Below are positions 54,976 to 64,000 of a DNA stretch of 64,000 nt, in pieces (position 1 is the stretch's first letter; each line of letters opens with the position of its first letter). Below the pieces are notes generated by a model. The model saw only the letters and a list, made by a program, of their open reading frames with translations, was not told the DNA's origin and did not search any database. This DNA is from Tricholoma matsutake (Eukaryota > Basidiomycota > Agaricomycetes > Agaricales > Tricholomataceae): assembly GCA_026075535.2 (NCBI GenBank), contig AP026541.1:11098001-11162000 (forward strand). Reading direction: 5' to 3'. The translations under genes and the position numbers were made by a program.

Positions 54976-57900
54976 TCTGCCAAAATTCCATGCACACAGT
55001 GGGTGAGGTGGTTTTAGTATAGTCTCTACCATAGATTTGTTCACTGCCTTTGAATACAACACATACTTTCCAGTGGATGGGCTTCCCACCTTCCCTCCAT
55101 CTCTCAGCATCGATGGTGTTCTTAGCCTCCTCCCATGTCCTCAGTTTGTCTTCAAACTGAAGGGATTCTGGATCAAAATCTGCCATCTCCAAGATCAGGG
55201 CTCGAAGCTGATGTGCCTGATCACCTAGATTGAGGTTATCCAATGATTGATGTAGGTCTTCAATGATATTGTCCCAATCATGATCAATGGTTGGTGGGTT
55301 ATTTCCATCAGTCAGGGAGGGTGTTTGATCAGGGCCAAGTGTGAGCAGCTACCACAGCAGCACGACAAGCATGCCATGCTTCTTTGATGTGTATGGCACT
55401 TTCTCAGGATTCCTGAATGGCCATTGTTGTCCTAGTGGTGGTTGGTCCACCATCAGGATGCCTCTCAGTATGGACAGGTATTCGAGAAGAATGGCACAGG
55501 GGTACAGGGGGTGCTAGCAGTGTCAGTGCTTGTTCGCTTCCATTGTCAACCTCAATGGTGGGGTTGTGGGCAGGGAAAGGATCATCATCATCATCATTCA
55601 CAGGTAGGTATGTATGAGTAGGTTTATTGTCCTGAATCTCCATGTGTGTTGACCTGGAACATAGAGCAGGAGGGATGTGTGGTGAATGGCCACATGACTC
55701 TCAAGGAATTTAACATGATACAAACTGTGGACCTTCCTAGTAGCCTGGTTGTAGCAACAGTATGATTTAGATTTGGAGTCGTAACCAATCAATACACATT
55801 CAATTGACCATTCAAAGATTTTGGGATTGTTCTTCTTAGGAATGAGGACAAAAGCTCGACAGCTGATCTCCTGCAAGTATGAATAATCAGGTTTGTGCTC
55901 ATACCATAATTCCCAAGGTGTAACACCCTGTAGTGATCAGGTCGTGGTTTTTGCATGTAAGTGAGATGCCATCAAGCAAAATTCATCCCAAAGAAATGAT
56001 GGCAACCCTGAGTAGATCCTCATAGTCCGAGCCTTTGCCATGAGAGTGCAGTGCATCCATTCCACATGACCAATGTGAGCAGAAGTATGTGGAGCAGTAA
56101 ATCATTGGTCTGTACCTTGCATTTTCAACCAAGCCTGCATTTTGTGAGACTTCAGTTCACCATTATCAGTGATGTAGGTCCCAATTTTCAGTCCAGTCTC
56201 ATTTTCCTGAGCAAGTTCCCAAGCTATCAGTTCTGGAAAAGAGTCATCCTTATTTTGCAGAGGTATCGACCAAGGGAAAGATGTGTAATCATCGACTATA
56301 TCCATAACATACAAATTCCCATCCTGAGATTTGACAGTGTGGGGGCCCGATAAGTCCACCCACACTTTTTCCAACTTTCTCATCACCCTATGTCCTCTCC
56401 CCTCTTCACACATCTTAGGAATGGCAGTTCTGGTCTGTTTACCGAGAACACAAGATTCACATTTAGGAGGTTTAGGGATAGAGCTAATAGGCACACCTGT
56501 GAGTGCACCCTTTTTGGCCATATCCCAAAGAGACTGATAATTCACATGACCAAGATGGCAGTGCCATGTTTCCAGGTTGAGAGGTTTGTGTATGGTAAAT
56601 GCATGATCAGTGGAAGCAGAATATAGGTTAAGAGTGTAGAGTTTTTTGGAGAGTCAAGATCCCCAGGCAATGAGTGCACCGGTGGATTTGTCAGTGATCC
56701 AACATAGGGAATTGTCAAAATGGGCTGTAGCGTTAGAGTCATCAGCCAGTGTTCCCACTGAAATAAGCTGAACTGCCACATTAGGAATATAGAGGGTGTT
56801 ATGTAATGTGATTGATGCACCTCGAGCAACCCACAATTTGATGTTGCTGACTCTGATGGCAACAATTGATGTGCTGCCGACACCTTTGATGGAACATGGC
56901 TGAACTGGACAAAGAGTGAGAAAATCTGATTTGTCAGGGGAAATGTGGACAGATGCCCCAGTATCAATGATAAATGGATGATTGTCAATGGATAGTTGAG
57001 AATGGCTTGCCTGATTGAGAGATTCAATGGAAAATGTGTCAGAGATGGGTGTAAAAGAATTATGAGCCCAATCAATTCTAGTCATTTTCTCATCCTCAGT
57101 GACAATCCATCATATTCTGATCCATCATTGGCAGTAGGAAGCTGATCACTAGTCAGTCCAATGAAACCTGCCACATGGGCCACTGGTGGGTCAGGTGGGG
57201 GGGCCATCAAGGCAGAGTTGAGCATGACAGTGAAAGCCTGACCGTTATTGTCCTTAACAGTGATCGGAACCCTGGAGCTCAATTGAAACAAGGTACCATT
57301 CTTCTTTCCCTTATTCCATGCCATCCATCAGGCTGCAACTGATTCCTCAATAGACCTGCCCACCATGCCACCACCAGGTTTGATGCAATACTCAATGGTA
57401 TGCCCAGGCTTCTTACATATGGGGTTCATGCAAAGATACAAACTTGGAGGCCTTGATGGCTTGGAGTGGGCAGAGAGTGCAATTGAGGAATTATTACAGT
57501 GGTCATTCTCAAGAAGAGACTGCTCATTTTTGAGAAACATGCGTATATCTTTGGATGTGTAAGGCAATGAAGCAGTGGAGGCAGCAATGTCACAAGAAAT
57601 AATGGATCGCACATGGGGAAATTTTTCACTGAGGGAACTAAGCAATGCAATACAGCAAAGGAGGTCAGCTTTAATGTCCCCCATGGCAAAAGCAAGCTCA
57701 ATAAGAGTACAGATTTTTTCAGTGGTCTTGGGGAGGGGAGTGTCCTTCATGCACTGAATGGAGAGGGCCTGCTGTAATAGCTGCACCTGTTGGACTGGGC
57801 CTTCTTTCTGATGTCAATCCTGGAGGGCCTTCCAATTAATACTAGGACCCTTCAACATATCAATAAACAGACATTCAGAGGGAGCAACACTGGATGCTAG

Positions 57901-58155
57901 AAAGGCATAGGCTAAATGAGAGTTGGCTTTCCAATTCGTGAGGGCACAGTAACTGGACAAGGGTGGTTGAGTGATATCACCAGTGACATAGTCATAGAGA
58001 CCGTTGAGAGTGAGAGTGATGGTGATTTCTTCACACCATTCTTTGTAGTTAGATTTGAGTTTATTGAGCTTCTCACCAACATACTGGACAGATGATATGA
58101 TGAGTGGGATGGATGGGGCAGTAGGATCAGAAGCCGTAGTTGACTCAACCATCAC
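54976..58155 (-). pseudogene. Copia gag, protease, integrase and start of RT
   Basis: Minus strand, start near 58155 (MMVESTTASDPTAPSIPL). Gag to about 57330 with a knuckle-like CMNPICKKPGHTIEYC. Protease FIIDTGASVHIS (about 56960). GAG-pre-integrase with HLGHVNYQSLWDM, ESCVLGKQTR; integrase KVWVDLSGP, YVMDIVDDYTSF, ITDNGEL, HIGHVEWMHCTL (E of the DDE motif appears changed: VEW where VER is usual, with NG-E context lost). RT begins IHWKVCVVFKGSEQIYGRDYTKTTSP and ends at the LINE junction WQILLH. Stops at 57816, 57326, 56655, 56100, 55950 and 55405, many TGA. The piece at 36741-36930 continues it. Confidence 0.9.
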
Positions 58156-58352
58156 AGGCTAATGTGGAGTGGCAGGAAGATGTGTAGCGGCAACAAAGGA
58201 GCACACACGCTAGAATTATCAGGTTGTGCACAAAGTAAAGTCTATGATCTGGGATGGCAAGAGTGATCGAGATGATCGATCAAAAAAGAAAAGGCACCAG
58301 ATGATGTATATTGTCGAGTGGCTAGGAAGCTTCTATTGTTGTTTCTAACAAT

Positions 58353-58369
58353 GAGATTGGCCCATAACC
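58353..58369 (-). promoter_or_regulatory. Copia primer-binding site, half-tRNA type
   Basis: On the minus strand GGTTATGGGCCAATCTC directly follows the 5' LTR. It is close to the primer site of Drosophila copia, which pairs with the anticodon arm of initiator Met-tRNA (loop CAU), rather than to the usual TGGTATCAGAGC. Identification is from memory of that site. Confidence 0.6.
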
Positions 58370-58636
58370 TATAGAAAATCAATCCTAGCATAATCAGAGT
58401 TTAACTATAGGTACAGTAAGTAATGATCCATAATTGAGTGATAACAAACATGCTCACCTCAGTCTCTATACAAGTGACTGAGGTGAACAGTTGACTGTCT
58501 ACTCTATATATATGTGAGGCCAGCTACACAAAGAATGAAAGGAATAAACAGCACAAAGGTACCTATGAAATGACACATCAAAGAGATAAGCTATAAATAG
58601 TACACACATCAGAGGCATGATCATGTATGCTCATGG
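58370..58636 (-). repeat. Copia 5' LTR remnant
   Basis: Matches both ends of the broken 3' LTR. It is missing about 26 bp of its outer end (TGTTGAGAATGC...), lost where the Mutator-like element begins. TATATATAG near 58504. Confidence 0.8.
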
Positions 58637-58966
58637 GAGTATATACAAGTATAGTGGTATAGTGGGAATGGGTTCAATAGTGGGATAGGTTTTCAATAGT
58701 GGGATTGCAATGATCAATAGTGGGATGATGGCAATCAATAGTGGGATGATGGCAGTAATAGTGGGATGATGGTGCTGAACAGCAGATAGTGGGATCAGAT
58801 ACAAAGGAGTATATATGAGTATAGTGGTATAGTGGGAATGGGATGGAAAGTTTTGATAGTGGGATAGGTTTTCAATAGTGGGATTGCAATGATCAATAGT
58901 GGGATGATGGCAATTAATAGTGGGATGATGGCGCTGAACAGCAAATAGTGGGATTGGATACAAAGT
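58637..58966. repeat. Subterminal ATAGTGGGAT repeats, duplicated 170-bp block
   Basis: A block from GAGTATATAC (58637) to GATACAAAG is repeated from 58807 with offset 170. Each holds six or seven AATAGTGGGAT units. Complementary ATCCCACTATT units lie at 63700-63770, so these are probably the ends of a DNA transposon. Confidence 0.75.
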
Positions 58967-61900
58967 GGATTCCAGCTGGTGCGGCAGTGGTGTTCAAACC
59001 CCGCATGCCAATTGTTGATACTACCGATCATCGACGCTTGCCTCTCTCTGGTCATCGGGAGTGGTTGGATGCTCCTCCTATCAAAATTATTTCAAAAATG
59101 TATCCAGGGAGAATTGCCTTGCAGTGGTTCTCCTTCTTTATCATCTTCCTCAGTGTGATTCTCTTCAAGCACTATATGCACTTTTCACAAGAATGACAGA
59201 CCCACCAGAAACTCTCAAGATGTCAGAACTTTCGATCGCAACTATGCGCAACTATAGAAATTTTGTGAGCTATGTTTTCATGTTGTTCTTGATGTGTCCA
59301 GCTAATTCTTTGTTGCAAATAGGCATTTTCGTCACAGGTTGCACTTTCACTGCACACCCTGTTCTTTTCAATGGAGCTTCCAGAAGAGTGGATTATGCCA
59401 ACGGGGTACTATTTGTATACCACTTGGGTTGCAGATGGGAAGCAAGATTCATGCCTGATACATCATGTTGTTGATGTGTCGCTGTCACAACTCAAGGCTT
59501 TCTGGTGCTATGTACTAATCCATTGATGACTTTCATTTCTGCTATTCATGCTAAGCTGATCATTTTTCAGATGGTTTCCCCAAAGTATATCGATGACCCC
59601 TTCTTTGCTCTTGACAATGCCAATATATGGGTTCGAGGAGTTGCTTTCAATGCTTATGTGACTTGGTTCTACCCACGACGCTCAGGCTCACGAGCATCTT
59701 CAGATGCATCTTCACTCAGCGACATACCCACTACCTTTGGAAGCTGCAATTCTTCAGACTTGTCACTATCACGGGGTCATAGTTCACTCCGAGGATCCTT
59801 TGATCTGAGTAATCGCAATCGGCAGCGTTCTTCTAGCTTCATGTCTCGGTCATCTTTCGGAAACCAATCTAGTAGTCCCATTCTTATATCTGACAATGAC
59901 GACACCAAGCCTGCTCCCTCTTGCCAATACTCAAAATGCCGACTTGGAGACTGTGATTCCTCATCTTCTGATATAAGCATACTTCCAGTGGCTATGACTG
60001 ATCATTGGCGATGGAAGCGTCGATGCTCAGATTCCAAAATCAGAAAGGAACAAAACTCTTCTCCTGAGATCCACATTTCTGATGTTACACCAATTCCTCT
60101 CTCATCTCCTATTCCACCTCTTAACCATGACTCCTCCCCTAATCTTGAGTCTCCTGAATCTACCTCATACCCAACAACCAAACACAAAGGCAAAGCTAGA
60201 GCCAAGGAAAGTATTGCGATCACTGCCAAGCTTTAAAGTTGACAAGATTGAGCTGATAACAAGCATTCCGTCAACCTGGACTGTACCACGTGAGAGTGTT
60301 GCCTATTTGGTAGACATAACAGATATGGGTGATGAACCTACCAAACCTTCCAGTGAAATTTTATCTTTAGATGCCTATATCTGTGCCGAGGTTTGTTCTT
60401 TAGTTTCTGTCATTTCTGTAACACTAATTGCAGCACTGTTTAGGATCAAGAGTCTTTGGGTGGCTCCTCGTGCCATGCACAGGGTGATGCTCATGTTTTT
60501 GGATTAAATGATGATGACCCTGATGAAAAAACATGGTGTCGGTGAGCGCAACTGACCTGTAATGGTGTCGACACCTGCCAGCTGATTGATCCTGCTCTCT
60601 TCAGTGACTGTGAGCATTTTGAGCCTGATGAAAATGCTATGCAAGAACTATGGAGCCATGAGCTTTCTGCAAATGAACGTGAAGCTGGGTCAATATCAGC
60701 AATCATGTCGTGGTATTTAGTATTTCAAGACTAATCATATTTATAATTTTCTGACCATTTGTAGATTTTATTGTCGAGTGATGGATTCAAACTGCCTAAA
60801 GAAATCATGTACTGGAAAGCCAGTACTTAAACGGCTCGGTGATGTGATTTTCCACTTATGGAATCAATTTCTTCTGCCGTAGCTGATATTTCAAGCAGGG
60901 ACCTTCAAAGCATGGGAAACATTACTTTATTGGGTGTGCCAACTGGAAGAGCTCTGAGTGCTTTGAGCACCGTTACCTGGCTATTCCTGCGAATGTCGAT
61001 GAGATTCAGTTTAAGCATGTCTTTGAATCGGGAGGAAAACTACTGTCACAGATCACGGACAACCATAAATGTGTACTTACAGTTCATCCAAAGGTTGGGT
61101 TGAAGAAATGTTGTACGTAGTTATCCTAATCATTCTATTCCACATAAATACAATGCACTTCACCAGCTTACTCACATGTCATCGATGGCAAAATTATACC
61201 TGTGAAAATTATTCACAGAAAGTGTTCTACTGAGATGATCATTTTTGTTCCTGTTGACAAGGAAATTCGCAAGGCAGTCATAATCCTGCACAACCCACAT
61301 AATCATCCCATGCATCCAAGGACCAAACCTAGCTTCAAGGACAAGAAGAAAATTACCAAGGCTATCCACACAGCCGGAACAACTGGCCTGACAGTCTCAA
61401 AGTTGATGAATGGTTAGATGACTCAGATTCTTCGCATCTAGTGCTGAGTCTCATTGTTGACCAACAACTAGCCCCATCCACCACCCTTGTCTATGACAGC
61501 TCCAGCATTGCAGATCACAGCTTGCCTTATATGAATCGGCGTAGACTTTGTGACAAGATACAGGAAGAAAAGCTCAAGGAGTATCCAAAAGGGATGGGCT
61601 GGGATGGTACAGTTATCTTTTGTGATATGTAACACACTGAACTCTAGGCTTATGTTCTTTCCTCTAGGTCTCATGCATGAACTGACTGAGCATGAATCCA
61701 AGTTACTAAGTCGTGAACACTATATTCACACTGTGATGATAAAAAATGATTTTCAGCTAGCTGTGACCATGCACCCCTTGCTTGTGGGATACATTCACAC
61801 AGTCCTTTATCTCGGTATTGACTATACTTTTAAACGGGTCCCCAGAGAACTCAATGCTTGGGACATGGTTGGATTTTCAGATCATCTGAATTGCCATATG

Positions 61901-63444
61901 TCAAATCTGTGGACTGTTTAAGGTTCTGACTTTATTATGCATTTGTGGGGATTATATTTGCAACTCTATTTTGTGATTGAGCTACTCGTGAAGCCTTCTT
62001 GCAGTTATTTACAGAGTTTGCAGATACGGTTACCTGAGTCACTGGATCAATTCTAAAATTGCATGCATTTTTTCCTGATGGTTCACTGCGATGCATCATC
62101 CTTGATGCAGAAGCAACACAAATTCTAGGATTAGGTGATTGGCTGGTGACATATAATAACCCTGAAAGCAGCAACATCACCTCAAGAAATGCTCTCGTGC
62201 TTTTGTTGCATGTTATAAAAACATGCTGTACTCATTTTAATCGGTACAGTGAAACCTGTCTGTCAACTTAATTCAAAGCCAATACTCATGTATAACATCT
62301 TAGCAATATTGATCGCCTTCCCAACACAGTCTCAGCAGAAGTAATTAAACAGTTAAAAGGCTTTGTTGGACTCGCATCACAATCAGAAATTGACGAATGG
62401 CATGCATTTTGTCATTCAGTGGATGATGAATCTGTCCAAAGTATTGACACCATTATCTTCTGGGTATTTGCGAGTTTTGCTCACATCGAAATAGATTGGT
62501 ACCAGAATAAAATCCAGCATGAGTGGTACCTGTCATCACTCAATCATCTATTATCATCTATCGATCAAGAGAGCTGGGATTTGACACCCAATCATAGCAA
62601 TCTTGCAGAGACAGCTCATGCAGCAAGAAATGCAGAGACATCTATAGGCATTCCAGTACTTAGAGCTGTCCTCCAGTACATCCTTGACTCATCGTATAAT
62701 TTTCTGTACTCAGCCATTGGCAGGGCACATGAATGGGACAATGTGAAAGCCAAGGAAATAGAACTGATGGAAAAGAGTGGTAACATGCCCCACCAGTGGA
62801 ATGGCCCTGATAAACAAGAGCTTCTTCAAGCACAGAGACAAGCATGGGGTTTGTGAAAGTCAAATGTACGGAATGATCAGTTGGCTAGGTACAATGAACT
62901 GCAGGAGGAGAGGCAGATTGGCATTGAGCAGAACAAGGAGTCGCTTGGTCAGCAGAAGGTACTCGAAGGACAAAAGAAGGACATCCAGGAAGCGTTCAAG
63001 ACTGGCAAACAATCTGATCTTAAAGTGCAGCTGGACAGAATCAGAATAGATATCAAGGGAGAGCAGGAACTCCATTGCAAATGGAGAAGTCGTCAAAAGG
63101 ATATTGATGATGAAGTACTGCAAATCAATCGTTTGCACACAGGTTCATATTCTGAGTCACAACTCAGAGTTGATGGAGTAGCTAGTCCAGAAGGCTGTCC
63201 TGAACCAACTGCTCAGGAAGTCGAGTTCATCCAAGACAACTTGAATGGAGAAGATGGGCATCTTCTAACAGCTGACATTGAGCCTGAAACTGTGGCTGAT
63301 GCCCGCGAGATGGATGACTTGGCTTTGCTCGATATTGACTTCTCATTTGCAGATGTTCATGATCTGGACTTTGGTACAATAGATATGGAGACTCCAGCTC
63401 AGTCACTAGAGCAGCCTACTGACTGGAACATGTCATACTATTAG
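58948..63444 (+). pseudogene. Mutator-like transposase gene with introns
   Basis: Recognisable exons: PELPEEWIMPTGYYL-type part (about 59330-59500), Ser-rich linker and KHKGKARAKES (59580-60236), VDKIELITSIPSTWTVPRES (60240 on), a Cys/His zinc region FIGCANWKSSECFEHRYLAIP (about 60910-60990) and HNPHNHPMHPRTKPS (61290 on), as in FAR1/GCM1 fingers; transposase core YLGIDYTFKR, FSDHLNCH, ILDAEATQILGLG and a final ETAHAARNAETSIG (candidate D, D, E); C-terminal coiled coil (62880-63120) and acidic tail. Introns with GT-AG near 59260-59330, 60390-60443 and 61605-61670. A few stops and shifts remain (e.g. 61919, 62270, 62854). Superfamily assignment is moderate. Confidence 0.65.
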
Positions 63445-63810
63445 CTAGTTTCTGAAAATTGACTGTCAACTTGGAATAGACACACCAATGCCATAATAGT
63501 AATACAGCCTCACAAAATCCCAGTAACTGAATATTCCCAGGCTTGCAGCACAGGCATATATTATACAGTCTAAGTGTACAGGAAATGCACCTTGAGTGAT
63601 GACCGTCAAGTCGGCATTGACTGCCAATGGAGGTGGTGATGGTCATGTGACTCTGAAATGCTGGGCAACCTCCGCAATCGGTTCCGTAGCCTCTGTCCAA
63701 AATCCCACTATTCACAGACCATCCCACTAACAGGGACTCCATCCCACATTTAGAAATTATCTACTCAATAGTGGGATTTAATCCCATTCCCACTCTTTTC
63801 ATCATTGCTC
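63445..63810. other. Right end of the Mutator-like element
   Basis: No gene. ATCCCACTATT units near 63700-63770 are complementary to the left-end repeats, then TTTAATCCCATTCCCACT. Target duplication not found. Confidence 0.55.
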
Positions 63811-64000
63811 GATACAAAGTGAATTCTGGCTGGTGTGGTGGTGGTGTTCAAACCCTGTGTGCCACATTTCACATTGATCATTGACGCCCACCTCTCTCTG
63901 GTCATCAGGAGCAGTTGAATGCTCCTCCTATCAAAATTATTTCAAAAATGTATCCAGGGAGAATTGCCACACAGTGGTTCTCCTTCTTTATCATCTTCCT
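63811..64000 (+). pseudogene. Start of a second Mutator-like copy, cut by the window
   Basis: GATACAAAGTGAATTC onward repeats 58957-59150 (same orientation, about 85% by eye), including TCAAAATTATTTCAAAAATG. Differences are largely C/T and G/A (CCCCGCATGCC to CCCTGTGTGCC; TGG to TGA early). The first copy's left repeats are absent here. Confidence 0.75.

Larger units (their letters stand above)
19814..58636 (-). mobile_element. Copia element split into pieces over 38.8 kb
   Basis: A single minus-strand Copia is recoverable from 58370-58636 (5' LTR remnant), 54976-58155 (gag, protease, integrase, start of RT), 36741-36930, 25736-26399 and 24224-24592 (RT and RNase H), 22193-22289 (C-terminus) and 22140-22192 plus 19814-19850 (3' LTR). 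The pieces add up to about 5 kb, normal for Copia, and the protein frame is restored exactly when each insertion and one copy of its target duplication are removed. Confidence 0.88.

Overview
This 64 kb window is a fungal transposon graveyard. Every coding region I can identify belongs to a mobile element, and I see no host gene, tRNA, rRNA or CRISPR array. The mix of elements (two chromodomain Ty3/Gypsy families, a third Gypsy family of a type common in mushroom-forming fungi, a Copia element, an APE/RNase H LINE, a RepHel Helitron, short non-autonomous DNA elements with 8-bp target duplications, a Mutator-like gene, tRNA-derived SINEs) and the short introns (GTAAGT ... CTAAT/CTAAC ... TAG) point to a repeat-rich basidiomycete, probably Agaricomycetes. 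The species cannot be told from the sequence.

Layout. Left block, 1-19813: a minus-strand Helitron RepHel gene whose 3' end lies off the window. It is split by a 1.1 kb hAT-like element (15910-17007) and by hAT-like element W (ending 13464), which contains hAT-like element V (2309-13269), which contains an almost full-length Gypsy (Gypsy-1, 2409-9722, TSD ACAAA) and two SINEs. W's left end has been tripled in direct-inverted-direct order (761-2308).

Central block, about 19814-58636: one minus-strand Copia element of about 5 kb, cut into pieces over nearly 39 kb. Its reading frame rejoins exactly across each coding insertion: a hAT-like element (22290-24223), a solo LTR (24593-25735), Gypsy-4 (26400-36740) and a LINE (36931-54964). 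The LINE is itself split by Gypsy-3 (37242-43461, minus) and Gypsy-2 (45768-52814, plus). The Copia 3' LTR holds another solo LTR (20644-21818), hairpin minisatellites and a MITE. Right block, 58637-64000: a Mutator-like transposase gene with introns and the start of a second copy.

Biology visible in the sequence. Gypsy-1, -2 and -3 look self-primed in the Tf1 manner: the predicted RNA 5' end, about 30 nt after a TATA box, is complementary to the site just inside the 5' LTR. Gypsy-1 and -2 keep a GGGTTTT slippery heptamer on the gag stop, and their RNA leaders carry an array of covarying AAGCC-loop hairpins. Gypsy-4 has an internal copy of its polypurine tract and an antisense, four-exon gene between pol and the 3' LTR. 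All three insertions of the Gypsy-4 LTR group used 4-bp target sites with central CG. CpG transition (CGA to TGA stops, GAC-GAC to GAC-AAC in RT active sites) explains most of the inactivation, as expected for methylated repeats.
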